Source of the DNA: JABFSA01 sp963827515
Lineage (GTDB): Bacteria > Acidobacteriota > Vicinamibacteria > Vicinamibacterales > UBA2999
Assembly: GCA_963827515.1 (NCBI GenBank)
Contig: CAWHBF010000032.1
Span: 1-64,000, forward strand
Length of the DNA stretch: 64,000 bases
Direction of reading: 5' to 3'
The position numbers and the translations under genes were made by a program. Numbering within the stretch: position 1 is the stretch's first letter; each line of letters opens with the position of its first letter. A model generated the notes under the pieces. That model worked only from the letters and a program-made list of their open reading frames with translations. It had not been told where the DNA came from and searched no databases. Positions 1 to 8,439 of the stretch are shown piece by piece.

Positions 1-114
1 GTCGTTGTTGTAGAGCGCGGTCTGTGCGAAGCGCAGGAGGGGACGAACTTCCATCGCGACGAACGCAACGGCGACAATCGCAATGGCACAGAAATGGCCG
101 CGCACTCCGCTCAT
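1..114 (-). CDS. N-terminus of an exported or membrane protein, cut by the window edge
   Basis: Reading leftwards from an ATG at 114, the frame stays open to the window edge and encodes about 38 residues starting MSGVRGHFCAIAIVAVAF. This is a short basic start followed by a hydrophobic stretch, as in a signal peptide or first membrane helix. A strong ribosome binding site (GGGAGGA) sits a few bases upstream on the minus strand, which makes the start convincing. Too little is present to assign a family. An overlapping plus-strand frame (83-412) lacks these signals and was not called. Confidence 0.6.
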   Translation of the reverse strand, partial: MSGVRGHFCAIAIVAVAFVAMEVRPLLRFAQTALYNND

Positions 115-881
115 GAGTCCTCCCTCGACCGACCGCGCACGGGAGTGCTGCCGTGTGGTGGAGCCGTCGCGGGCGCAGGCGGAGAGAATCAATCACTCGG
201 ATGAAGAGCGTCGGGGCTCGAGCTATCGGCGAGGAATCTTGCTATTCGACGTGGAACGATTCATAGAAGTGCAAGAGGCGGACCATCGAGCTGGTATTCG
301 ACAAATCCTGGAGCATTTCCGCGAATGCCCGCTGTGCGTGGCTCGGAGATCGCGTCCAGCCAGACCTGATTTACCGACATTCCTGATCTATATTTCATCG
401 AAATCTACATAACCGTATACTTGCCGTTCGTTGCTCTCGTCGTGACCAGCCGAGTTGACCGTTAGCGAGGAACGGACCGCCAGGCCACCCCGGGAAACAC
501 GCCCGCCGCTGATCCACTTGATCGACATTTATGTATAAGAAAATCGTGTAAACGACGTTGTCGTTAGATTTAAACGAGTGCGGACATCCACACCTAACGT
601 CCGTTTCTCCAATAAATACCGGAGTTGTCCCTCCCCTCCCGGCAGGCTGCGACGTACGGAACGTGTCTTGCTGAGACGACCGTCAGTCGATCTCAGGTCC
701 CTGCTGACCGGGCTCACGTCCCCGCCGACACGGAAGCGTTTTCCACGCGACAGCCCTCGTCGTCCTTGGCGTACGAACGCCAGGTCCGGCGTCACGGCCG
801 CGCGAAGCAGATGTGCACGACGCGCATTGTCGGCGCATCGAATGTGGACACGGGAATCAGCCTCAGGAAGGCAGGTATCAC
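115..881. other. Intergenic region without a supported gene
   Basis: No frame here has a ribosome binding site together with a protein-like composition; the overlapping Arg-rich frames on both strands look like chance products of high GC. The interval contains local AT-rich patches near 400-415 and 530-575 that would suit promoters, and a short inverted repeat at 551-565. It separates a minus-strand gene on the left from a plus-strand gene on the right, so it probably carries divergent promoters. Confidence 0.5.
551..565. promoter_or_regulatory. Short inverted repeat AACGAC-GTT-GTCGTT
   Basis: A perfect 6-bp inverted repeat with a 3-base spacer lies in an AT-rich patch upstream of the secreted-protein gene at 882. 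A similar ACGAC/GTCGT pair lies upstream of the ammonium transporter (8148-8163). Dyads of this kind are typical transcription-factor operators, but no regulator can be named from sequence alone. Confidence 0.25.
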
Positions 882-1490
882 ATGAAGAACGACGCACCCA
901 TCGTCTCGAACGCGTTTCGCTCGACGTCTTTCCGCACTCGAATATCCGACCTCATTCGGCGTGCCATTCGCGGCAGGAGCCGCCTGGGCAGCGCGCGCCA
1001 TCGATACACGCGGGGCCTGTCCATGACGCCGCGACCAGCCCTGGTGATCTGCACGGCTATCCTCGCAGGCCTCTCCGGCACTGTCGACGCCACCGAAAAG
1101 GCGAAAGAGAAACAGCCGAAGGCGCTCACGATCTCGCTCTCCGCCAACGTGTCGGTCGCCCGGAACGAAGTGACGGTGCGCGCACGGGTTGAACCCGACG
1201 CGCGGAGTCGCGAGCTCGTCATCGAATGGGTGGGCGATGATCTCTCGGGCGGAAGCCACGCCATTTCGCTGGAGGGCTCACGGGCCGCGCCTGCCCACCG
1301 CTACACGCTCAAACACCTGACCCCTGGACAGTACACCGTGACCGCGATCCTTCGACGCAACGACGGCACGGAGATGAGAACCGAGTCGAACCTCTGGGTT
1401 GTCGGCGTCGGTGAAACCGTCGGGGGCGGGGTCGGCAATCCTATCCAGGGCTCGGCGGCAGGATGGATGCGACCGGCCACGCAGCCGTAA
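882..1490 (+). CDS. Predicted exported protein with an Ig-like domain, unknown function
   Basis: A 202-residue product if translation starts at 882, where an AGGAAGG-like ribosome binding site precedes the ATG. A second possible start at 1023 would put a signal-peptide-like segment (TPRPALVICTAILAGLSG) at the very N-terminus, giving 155 residues. The first 47 residues of the longer form are Arg- and Ser-rich and may not be translated. The mature part reads like a compact beta-sandwich (YTLKHLTPGQYTVTAILRR), similar to small Ig-like or carboxypeptidase-regulatory-like folds. It has no catalytic motif. No family is recognised, and nothing nearby indicates a role. Confidence 0.55.
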   Translation: MKNDAPIVSNAFRSTSFRTRISDLIRRAIRGRSRLGSARHRYTRGLSMTPRPALVICTAILAGLSGTVDATEKAKEKQPKALTISLSANVSVARNEVTVRARVEPDARSRELVIEWVGDDLSGGSHAISLEGSRAAPAHRYTLKHLTPGQYTVTAILRRNDGTEMRTESNLWVVGVGETVGGGVGNPIQGSAAGWMRPATQP

Positions 1491-1723
1491 CTGCATGACA
1501 TGGCTCGACTGCAATGCGCACACAGGATGACAATCTGAACGACTCGGGAGGCATCACCTTCCGGGTCCAGACCGACCGGCGAAAGACAGAAGCGCTGCTC
1601 AGCGGTGCGAACGAACGGCGGGTGACAAGCCCGCCGTCCGTTTCACGCAATGAGGGCGCGACCGCCGCTGAGAGCAGCCCGCATCCAACGTGGTTCGAGA
1701 CGCTCGTTGGCGGCTCTAGGTAG

Positions 1724-3031
1724 CTACTGAGTCGCGGGGGTTGCCCACCCGGCCCGTAGACCCGCACGATCGACGGCAGCGCCGCGCATGTAAACGGCGT
1801 TGATGCGACGGGTGTTCGTGATGTCGTCCAGCGGGTTGGCGTCCAGCACGACGAAGTCTGCGCTCTTTCCTGCTTCCACCGTCCCCAGGTCGGTGAGTCG
1901 CATGAAATCGGCCGAGTTGCGCGTCGCGGCCACGATGACCTGGTGCGGCGTCATCCCCGCCGCCACCATATCCGCCATCTCGAGGTGCGGGCCGTACGGG
2001 GTGTTGCCGTCGGTGCCGAGCGCAATGCGCATGCCGGCCGCGCTGAGCTTGGCAAGGTTGCGTGCCTGGATGCCGAACACTTTCTGCGCAGCAGGATCGT
2101 CCACTGCCGCGGCCTGCAATTTCTGCAACTCGCCGGCGGGCACCGTGTCGCTCACCCAGCTCAAGTCCGTAGCCACGCCGCGGCCAGGCAGATTCGGCAC
2201 GAGGACCACCTGCGGACGCTCCTTGACCATGCCGACGAACTCCTCGTCGATATCGCGATCTCGCACCCCATGGGCGAACGCATCGAGCCCGGCGCGCAGC
2301 AGCCCTTTCGCGTCAGAAAGATTGAAGATGTGCGCGGTCACCCGGATGCCGGCCTTGTGGGCTTCGTCGATGATCGCGCCGTACAGCTCAGGTGTCAGCT
2401 TCTTGTACATGCCGTTGCGATCGTCCACCCAGATCTTGATGATGTCGACCTTCAGGGCGGCATTCTCCTGCACCGCTTTCCGGGCCTCGGCGTCGGTGCT
2501 CACCCAGTAGGGCACTTCCGTCCGGCCCTTCTCGGGCATGGTGATCCCGCGGCCCGCGTGGCGGAACCTCGCGGCATTCGGAATGACCTCCTCTCGAACC
2601 TGATACGGCACCTCGCCAACGTCCTGTCCGAGACTCATCGCCGCCGCGACTCCGTAATAGGCCCGGCGCTGCAAGTCCTCGAGCAGTGTCTCGCGCATCT
2701 GCGAGCGCGCGTGGATGTGCGTGTCGATGATGGCCGGTATGACGGTCTTGCCCGCGAGCGCCACCCGCGTCGCGCCCTCCGGCACCTGCACCTCGCCCGC
2801 TCGACCCACCTGCGTGATCCGTCCGTCCCGGACGAGGAATGTGGCGTTGTCCACCGGATCGGTACCGTCACCGACGATGAGCCTCGCTCCTTCGTACGCA
2901 GTGACTCCGGCCCCCGCCGGTGGCTCGTTGGTAGGAGCGGGGCCAGAGCAGGCCGCAACGACCGAGAGGCCGGCCAGCAACAACCCGGCAAGGACGACGC
3001 TGTGACGTGGTGCCTTCTTCATAGTGCGCAT
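1724..3031 (-). CDS. Amidohydrolase-superfamily lipoprotein (imidazolonepropionase/prolidase-like)
   Basis: A 435-residue metal-dependent hydrolase of the amidohydrolase superfamily. The N-terminus is a lipoprotein signal with a lipobox ending at Cys28 (LSVVAAC). The first metal site is visible as DTHIHA, followed by further candidate ligands in TAHIF and FAHGVRD and a C-terminal GTDGNTPYGPH segment that carries the usual active-site Asp. The small beta-sandwich domain is completed by the C-terminal SADFVVLDANPL, typical of this family. The start at 3031 is chosen because GAGGAG lies 7 bases upstream. Family members hydrolyse cyclic amides, dipeptides or related bonds; the substrate here cannot be told. 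It lies 30 bp downstream of the sugar-dehydrogenase-like gene and may be co-transcribed with it. Confidence 0.85.
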   Translation of the reverse strand: MRTMKKAPRHSVVLAGLLLAGLSVVAACSGPAPTNEPPAGAGVTAYEGARLIVGDGTDPVDNATFLVRDGRITQVGRAGEVQVPEGATRVALAGKTVIPAIIDTHIHARSQMRETLLEDLQRRAYYGVAAAMSLGQDVGEVPYQVREEVIPNAARFRHAGRGITMPEKGRTEVPYWVSTDAEARKAVQENAALKVDIIKIWVDDRNGMYKKLTPELYGAIIDEAHKAGIRVTAHIFNLSDAKGLLRAGLDAFAHGVRDRDIDEEFVGMVKERPQVVLVPNLPGRGVATDLSWVSDTVPAGELQKLQAAAVDDPAAQKVFGIQARNLAKLSAAGMRIALGTDGNTPYGPHLEMADMVAAGMTPHQVIVAATRNSADFMRLTDLGTVEAGKSADFVVLDANPLDDITNTRRINAVYMRGAAVDRAGLRAGWATPATQ

Positions 3032-3061
3032 GCCACTTCTCCTCTATACGCTCAGGTACGG

Positions 3062-4501
3062 TTATCGCGTCGGGCCCGCGTCCGGAACGAGCAGGCGGAT
3101 GGTGCCATCGTGTTTGTTGAGCAGGAACACCTGGCCGTTGGGTCCATCGCCGAATCGAAGGTCGGCGCGTGTCGTTGGCGGCTTCTTCTGCGCGAGATTC
3201 TTCTCTTGAATGATCTTCAGGAAGGTCTTCGTCACTCCCCCGTCGTTGAGCAGAATCCTCCGGATGGCATCCTGGCCGCCACTCGGCAGCTTATCGGCCT
3301 GGACGTAGAAAATCTCGCCGCTGGGGAAATCGCCGAACAACACAAGGTTCTCGAGCTGCCGAATCGTATTGCGGCGGTACACGTGCACGCCAGTGATCGC
3401 GGACTGTGCACTGAACAACGGATCGAGCTGTCCGTACTCGACGACCGGATACGTCATCGCGGGATCGTTGCGTCGTTTCGTGAGGTCGATCGCCGTGCGA
3501 CTGATGAACCCGAAGCTTCCCTCCCACTTGTTCCAGCCAAGGTTCGCCCCCGGCGGCGCGAGGCTCAGCTCCTCGACGATGTCCTGGCCAATGTCGGCCA
3601 CGAACAGGTTGGCGTTCCGAGGATCCCAGCCGAACCGCTGCGGGTTGCGGACGCCGGAGACGTAGATTTCGCCTAGCGTCGCGGGGTCGGCGTCGCTCAC
3701 GAAGGGATTGGAGGCGGGCACACCGTACTTCCCGTTGGGGCTGTTTCGACCGAGCGGGTCAATCCGCAGAATCTTGCCGAACGGCGAGGCGAGGTTCTGC
3801 CCAAGCCCGAGAGGATCCCCGCCGCTTCCACCATCGGCGGCACCGACATAGAGCAACCCGAAATCGGGACTACCCGGACCCGCGAGCGGGTTGAAGCTCA
3901 GGTGGCCACCGTTGTGGTTCGCGAACGGTTGCTCGAGCCGAAGCAACTCGCGCGGCGGACCGCCGTCGTAGGTCGCCGCCGCGGGATTCTTGGCGGTCCA
4001 TTCGAACAACACAGTCGCGTGGGTCTTGCCCCCGCCGCCGGGCAGGAAGTCAGGTGTGGGCGCCGTATTGCTCGTGTCGGTCCAGGTATACAGCTTGCCG
4101 AAGCCTGGAGTGCCGGTCCGACCGAACTGCGGATGGACGGCGAAGCTCTGAAAGCCGCGCTCCCGACCCATCGACTGCACGCTGACATTCCAACGCGGCG
4201 CATTGATGTCGAGATACTGCGTGACGGTGCGGCCGTCATAGCTCACGGTGAAAAGAGGCCCACGCATCTCGTTGACGAACATCCGACGCGTGACCGGCTC
4301 ATCGACAAGAAGCATCATGCGAGCCGCTCCGCCCTCGATATCCGGGATCGAGGCGAAGTCGACGACGCGAACCGGGATGACGCCTTCCGTGGTGGGAATC
4401 AAAGCCGGGAACGGATCCGTCGGCGTCTGGGCGCGCGCCGTGTATGCAAGCGCGAGAGACGCGGCGATCAGGCCGGTCGCCAGGGAACGCATCATGAACA
4501 T
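3062..4501 (-). CDS. Secreted PQQ-type sugar (glucose/sorbosone) dehydrogenase-like beta-propeller
   Basis: A 479-residue secreted protein of the glucose/sorbosone dehydrogenase family (PF07995-like six-bladed propeller). Upstream in-frame codons are Arg-rich and implausible, so the start is placed at the ATG at 4501, giving a signal peptide (SLATGLIAASLALAYTARA). Family motifs are visible: NHNGGHLSF, SPFGKILRIDPLG, VSGVRNPQRFGWD and VADIGQDIVEEL, which in known members bind PQQ, Ca and substrate. Such enzymes oxidise aldoses in the periplasm, although many homologues have unknown substrates. No clear ribosome binding site precedes the chosen ATG; two more ATGs follow within 9 bp. Confidence 0.8.
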   Translation of the reverse strand: MFMMRSLATGLIAASLALAYTARAQTPTDPFPALIPTTEGVIPVRVVDFASIPDIEGGAARMMLLVDEPVTRRMFVNEMRGPLFTVSYDGRTVTQYLDINAPRWNVSVQSMGRERGFQSFAVHPQFGRTGTPGFGKLYTWTDTSNTAPTPDFLPGGGGKTHATVLFEWTAKNPAAATYDGGPPRELLRLEQPFANHNGGHLSFNPLAGPGSPDFGLLYVGAADGGSGGDPLGLGQNLASPFGKILRIDPLGRNSPNGKYGVPASNPFVSDADPATLGEIYVSGVRNPQRFGWDPRNANLFVADIGQDIVEELSLAPPGANLGWNKWEGSFGFISRTAIDLTKRRNDPAMTYPVVEYGQLDPLFSAQSAITGVHVYRRNTIRQLENLVLFGDFPSGEIFYVQADKLPSGGQDAIRRILLNDGGVTKTFLKIIQEKNLAQKKPPTTRADLRFGDGPNGQVFLLNKHDGTIRLLVPDAGPTR

Positions 4502-4539
4502 GGGGTTTTTATACCGTATCCGCCCTTGGGGCTCCAAGG

Positions 4540-5478
4540 CTAGGAACCGGGGCGCGGCTTCCGTCCCTCGGTATACAGCGCGAGGATGTCGCAGACGGCG
4601 CGATTGGCGGGCGTCGCCACCCCGAGCTTCCCGCCCAATTGCACGACACCACCAGACAGCCACGGCAACTCGAGAGGATTGCCACTCGCGAGGTCGTGAT
4701 GCATGGAGGAGTTCATGTCGTAGGCCAGCGTATCGGCGAACGCCATCCGCTCGTCCGCGTAGTGCTCGGGCAGATTGACGCCGTCTGCACGGCCGACCGC
4801 AACAGTTTCTCTCATGAGATCGTGCAAAAAGGCGCGCGTCCGGGGATGCTCACGTATCGGCCCGATGGTCGAGCGCATCGTCGTCGTCGAACCCGACAGC
4901 CCCACGAGGAACACGTACTTTTCCCAGATCGTCCGGCGGATGTCATCCGAAATCTCCGCCTTGATCCCGGCGCGCACCAGTGCCTCGTGCAAGGCCTCGA
5001 CGCGCGCAGACCGTTTGCCGTCGTACTCCCCGATCACGCACCGTTGCATCGCGCCAGTCTGACGAATGACGCCGGGACGCGCGACGTGGGCTGCCACGTA
5101 GGCGACGCCGCCGACGACGACTTGGTCTCCGTGCACCTGGCGGAGGACGTCGTCCTTGATGACGCCGTTCTGCAGGGAGATGACAGTCGTGTCGGGGCCG
5201 ACCATCGGTCGAACGGCCTGAGCCGCCGATTCCGTGTCCCAGAGCTTGACGGCGATCAACACCACGTCGGCCACGCCAACCGCCGACGGGTCGTCAGTGA
5301 CGTTGACCTGTGGGACGTGGATGTGACCGAGCGTCTCGTTCTCGATCACAATCCCGTGCTCCCGCATCGCCGCGAGATGAGAGCCGCGTGCGATGAACGA
5401 GACGTCGCATCCAATGTGGGCGAGACGGCCTCCCCAACTACCCCCGACGCCGCCCGAGCCCATGATCGCGATCTTCAT
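4540..5478 (-). CDS. panE: 2-dehydropantoate 2-reductase
   Basis: A 312-residue NADPH-dependent ketopantoate reductase (ApbA/PanE family) that makes pantoate for coenzyme A. The N-terminal Rossmann motif (MKIAIMGSGGVGG) defines the start at 5478; a start 15 bases further upstream is less likely. Other family signatures are ISLQNGV (around residue 100) and the C-terminal helical domain with SSMHHDLASGNPLELPWLSGGV, which carries the usual SM(Y/H)xD and E residues. It is transcribed away from the muramidase gene, whose start is 35 bp off, so the two share a short divergent promoter region. Many genomes carry several paralogues with altered substrates, so the pantothenate role is likely but not certain. 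Confidence 0.85.
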   Translation of the reverse strand: MKIAIMGSGGVGGSWGGRLAHIGCDVSFIARGSHLAAMREHGIVIENETLGHIHVPQVNVTDDPSAVGVADVVLIAVKLWDTESAAQAVRPMVGPDTTVISLQNGVIKDDVLRQVHGDQVVVGGVAYVAAHVARPGVIRQTGAMQRCVIGEYDGKRSARVEALHEALVRAGIKAEISDDIRRTIWEKYVFLVGLSGSTTTMRSTIGPIREHPRTRAFLHDLMRETVAVGRADGVNLPEHYADERMAFADTLAYDMNSSMHHDLASGNPLELPWLSGGVVQLGGKLGVATPANRAVCDILALYTEGRKPRPGS

Positions 5479-5513
5479 TGCCGGAAAGAGCATAGCTCAG
5501 GGGAACCGTGATA

Positions 5514-6704
5514 ATGAGTGGCATGGCCTCTTCACCAACCGCCACGGTTCGACTCGGCTCTGACGTCTTGCTCAGCTCGCGGCGCCTTCATGGGTCACGG
5601 GTGGGCGTCGTTTGCAATCATGCCTCGGTGGACGCCAGCTTCCGCCACATCATCGATCGTCTCGCGAAGGCGCCGGGCGTGCACCTCACGGCCATCTTCG
5701 GCCCCCAGCACGGATTCCGGTCGGATGTGCAGGACAACATGATCGAAACGCCGGACGGCGACGACGCTACGCGGCGGGTGCCGGTGTATTCACTCTATAG
5801 CGACACGCGCGAGCCAACGGCCGAAATGCTGCGCGACCTCGACGTCCTGGTCATCGACCTCCAAGACATCGGGGCGCGCATCTACACCTATATCTACACG
5901 ATGGCGAATTGCCTGCGCGCGGCCGCCCGTCACCGCATCCCGGTCATCGTGTGCGACCGGCCAAATCCAATCGGTGGCGTGCACGTGGAAGGCGCCTCGT
6001 TGTCGCCGGGATTCGAGTCGTTCGTCGGCCAATTCCCGATCCCGATGCGTCACGGCATGACCATCGGAGAGTTGGCGAGGCTCTTCAACGACCAGTTCGG
6101 CATCGGTGCCTCGCTCGAGATTGCGCCGATGGAGCGCTGGCGCCGCAGACTGTACGCGGACGAGACCGGACTGCCCTGGGTGATGCCCTCACCGAACATG
6201 CCGACGCTCGACGCCGCGGTCGTGTTTCCGGGCACCGTCCTCTTCGAAGGCACGTTGCTCTCGGAAGGACGCGGCACGACTCGCCCTTTCGAACTGGTCG
6301 GCGCCCCGTGGATCGACGCAGATGCCTTCGCGGACGCGATGAACGCGCTCGAGCTGCCCGGCGTGTACTTCAGGCCGGCCGTGTTCGTCCCGACGTTCCA
6401 GAAGCATGCCGGCGAGTCCTGCGGCGGCTGCCAGATTCACGTTCTGGAGCGCCATGCCTTCAGGCCCGTTCTGACCGGCGTCGCGCTCATCGAGATGTTT
6501 CGGCGGTTCGACCCAGCGAGATTTGCGTGGAGGCCGCCGCCGTACGAATACGAGCATCACAAGCCCCCGATCGACATCCTGGCCGGGTCTGATGCGCTTC
6601 GGCGCCAGGTCGAGGCAGGGGTTCCGTTGCCGGCGATCGTGGCGAGCTGGTTGGAAGACGCGGAGGCGTTCATGCGGCTGCGCGAACCGCACCTCCTCTA
6701 CTAG
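5514..6704 (+). CDS. namZ: DUF1343 family exo-beta-N-acetylmuramidase (NamZ-like)
   Basis: A 396-residue protein of the DUF1343 family, whose characterised member NamZ removes N-acetylmuramic acid from the non-reducing end of peptidoglycan fragments. Conserved segments are present: GVVCNHASVD near the N-terminus, FGPQHGFRSDVQDN, VLVIDLQDIGARIYTYIYT, VCDRPNPIGG and SEGRGTTRPFELVGAPW. No clear signal peptide is seen, although many homologues are exported. The start is set at the ATG at 5514 because AGGGGA lies 9 bases upstream; GTG at 5508 would be too close to it. The gene ends 3 bp before the convergent LOG gene. The expected role is cell-wall sugar recycling. Confidence 0.85.
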   Translation: MSGMASSPTATVRLGSDVLLSSRRLHGSRVGVVCNHASVDASFRHIIDRLAKAPGVHLTAIFGPQHGFRSDVQDNMIETPDGDDATRRVPVYSLYSDTREPTAEMLRDLDVLVIDLQDIGARIYTYIYTMANCLRAAARHRIPVIVCDRPNPIGGVHVEGASLSPGFESFVGQFPIPMRHGMTIGELARLFNDQFGIGASLEIAPMERWRRRLYADETGLPWVMPSPNMPTLDAAVVFPGTVLFEGTLLSEGRGTTRPFELVGAPWIDADAFADAMNALELPGVYFRPAVFVPTFQKHAGESCGGCQIHVLERHAFRPVLTGVALIEMFRRFDPARFAWRPPPYEYEHHKPPIDILAGSDALRRQVEAGVPLPAIVASWLEDAEAFMRLREPHLLY

Positions 6705-6707
6705 ACC

Positions 6708-7565
6708 TCAGTCGTTGGTCTTCGCAATAGCCGGCGTTTTGAGGTCGTCGACAGTGGCCGGCTCGAGGTGATACTTCACCAGGTGAGCCTTCAGCACCTC
6801 GAAGGCTTGCTGCGGGGTGTCGGCACGCTGCAGCAGATCCAGGTCTGGTTTGCTGATGGCGCCCCATTCGAGCATGGGCTCCAGGTCCATGATGCGATTC
6901 CAATACTCGGCGCCGTAGAGAACGATCTGGATCTGCTTGGCGAGTTTCTCCGTCTGCATCAGCGTGAGAATCTCGAACATCTCGTCGAGCGTGCCGAAGC
7001 CGCCTGGAAAAATGACGAGGGCCTTCGCTAGGTATGCAAACCAGAACTTCCGCATGAAGAAGTAGTGGAACTCGAAATGGAGGCCGTCGGTGATGTAGGG
7101 ATTCGGCCCCTGCTCGAAGGGCAGCTTGATGTTGAGGCCGATGGTCTTGCCACCCGCCTCCTGCGCGCCCCGATTCGCAGCCTCCATGATGCCTGGGCCG
7201 CCACCGGATGTAACGACGAAACGATGGGTGGAGGATCCGAGCGCGAGGGACCATTCCGTGAGCAGCTTCGCGAGCTCCCTCGCCTCCTCGTAGTATCGCG
7301 ACCACTCCACGGCCTTTCGGCCGAGGGCCATGTGCTGTTCCGACTCCGGGGCGTCGCGCCCGGCGAGCCGACGAGTCAGGCTTTCGAGCTCGGCATCCGC
7401 GTGCTCGCGACTGCTGACTCGCGCTGAACCGAAGAAGACCACCGTATCCTGGACGTTCTGCGCCTGGAATCGCCGAAGGGGTTCGAGATACTCGGCAAGG
7501 ATCCGGATCGGACGCGCTTCGTCGCTGTCGAGAAACTCAGAATCGTTATACGCGACTGGCTGCAT
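6708..7565 (-). CDS. LOG family protein (nucleoside 5'-monophosphate phosphoribohydrolase-like)
   Basis: A 285-residue member of the LOG / TIGR00730 family. The signature PGGxGTxxE is present as PGGFGTLDEMFE, preceded by SGGGPGIMEAANRGA, which forms the nucleotide-binding loop. Characterised members cleave the ribosyl bond of AMP or cytokinin nucleotides; many bacterial ones act in purine turnover. The N-terminal extension of about 90 residues before the Rossmann core is usual for the longer bacterial subclass. The start is put at the ATG at 7565; an alternative at 7601 would leave only 8 bp to the divergent gene. It converges on the muramidase gene with a 3-bp gap. Confidence 0.85.
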   Translation of the reverse strand: MQPVAYNDSEFLDSDEARPIRILAEYLEPLRRFQAQNVQDTVVFFGSARVSSREHADAELESLTRRLAGRDAPESEQHMALGRKAVEWSRYYEEARELAKLLTEWSLALGSSTHRFVVTSGGGPGIMEAANRGAQEAGGKTIGLNIKLPFEQGPNPYITDGLHFEFHYFFMRKFWFAYLAKALVIFPGGFGTLDEMFEILTLMQTEKLAKQIQIVLYGAEYWNRIMDLEPMLEWGAISKPDLDLLQRADTPQQAFEVLKAHLVKYHLEPATVDDLKTPAIAKTND

Positions 7566-7609
7566 GCAGAGATTATCGAGGCAGAACGCTGTAGGCTCCA
7601 ACCCGCATC

Positions 7610-8074
7610 ATGCGCGAGTGCTCGCACACGCTCCTCATTAGCGCGCCGCCCGCGGCGGTGCTCGACGCTTTTTTCGAACCTGAGGCCCTGGCGGCGTGGT
7701 GGGACGTCACGCGCGCTATCTGCGTCCCGAGGCCCCTCGGCGGATACGCACTGGAATGGGCGCCAACCGGGTGGCGTGACGGGGGACTGGGCAGGCTCGG
7801 CGGTGCCTTGCACGGCACCGTTGTGGAATTCAAGGCCGGGCGGGAGTTCTTTGTGGCCGATCTGTACTGGCACCCGCCCGACGGTGACGCAATCGGGCCG
7901 ATGGCCCTCGAGGCAACCTGCCATCTGGAAGGCGCGGTCACGGTCCTCCACATCCGGCAATCGGGCTACGACAAGAGCAGCCTCCGATGGACGCGGTACT
8001 ACGACGTCATTGCCGAGGGATGGGAACTTGCGCTCATCGGGCTGAAGCAGTACCTCGAGAAGCGCTGGGCCTAA
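7610..8074 (+). CDS. SRPBCC (START-like) domain protein
   Basis: A 154-residue single-domain protein of the SRPBCC/AHSA1-like fold. It starts with the family pattern of a first beta-strand (HTLLISAPPAAVLDAFF) followed by LAAWWDV, and ends with a long C-terminal helix (EGWELALIGLKQYLE). The ligand-binding cavity of such proteins takes hydrophobic molecules; functions range from Hsp90 co-chaperones to polyketide cyclases. No substrate can be inferred. The start is close to the divergent LOG gene (44 bp), so the two probably share regulatory DNA. The sequence is full length for the family. Confidence 0.75.
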   Translation: MRECSHTLLISAPPAAVLDAFFEPEALAAWWDVTRAICVPRPLGGYALEWAPTGWRDGGLGRLGGALHGTVVEFKAGREFFVADLYWHPPDGDAIGPMALEATCHLEGAVTVLHIRQSGYDKSSLRWTRYYDVIAEGWELALIGLKQYLEKRWA

Positions 8075-8439
8075 GGCGCAGAGACGCGAGGAGCGTCTCG
8101 ACCCACACCTCATCTCCGACGCGGAAGACCGGTCGCTGCCTAAATTTACGACATTATCGTCGTTAACAGACAACGAGTAGACATGAATGTCTGGTCACAT
8201 CCGACGAACTTCGGTCGATGGATGGACCCGCAATTTCCGTCTGAATCCTAGGAAGAACGCGAATTTCGCCACGTCTCCGGCACGAAGCAGGGCTGGTGTG
8301 CTTATTGCTGTGATCGCCGCACTGGCTCGACGACTCCACGGCTCGACCGATCAACGGTACGAAGGCCAGCTTTCGAGCAGGCGACGAACGCAAACCACCT
8401 CGCATCGAGCGAGGAGCTTCCGCCCTACTAGGAGACATC
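8075..8439 (+). other. Long leader / intergenic region before the ammonium transporter
   Basis: No coding frame is supported in these 365 bases. The left part is AT-rich around 8140-8170 and contains an inverted repeat, ACGAC-N6-GTCGT at 8148-8163, a plausible operator or promoter region. The distance from there to the transporter start is about 270 bases, so a long untranslated leader is possible. No known riboswitch core was recognised, and no glnK-like gene is present. The AGGAGA at 8432-8437 is the ribosome binding site of the transporter. Confidence 0.4.

Noticed and set aside
83..412. Plus-strand ORF of 109 residues
   Set aside because: It overlaps the better supported minus-strand start at 114, has no ribosome binding site and an Arg-rich, non-protein-like composition.
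1514..1723. Plus-strand ORF of 69 residues after the secreted protein
   Set aside because: No ribosome binding site, no recognisable motif or hydrophobic core, and it lies in the 3' intergenic space of a convergent gene.
1943..3676. Plus-strand ORF of 577 residues across the amidohydrolase gene
   Set aside because: It crosses two real minus-strand genes with recognised motifs and has no motif of its own.
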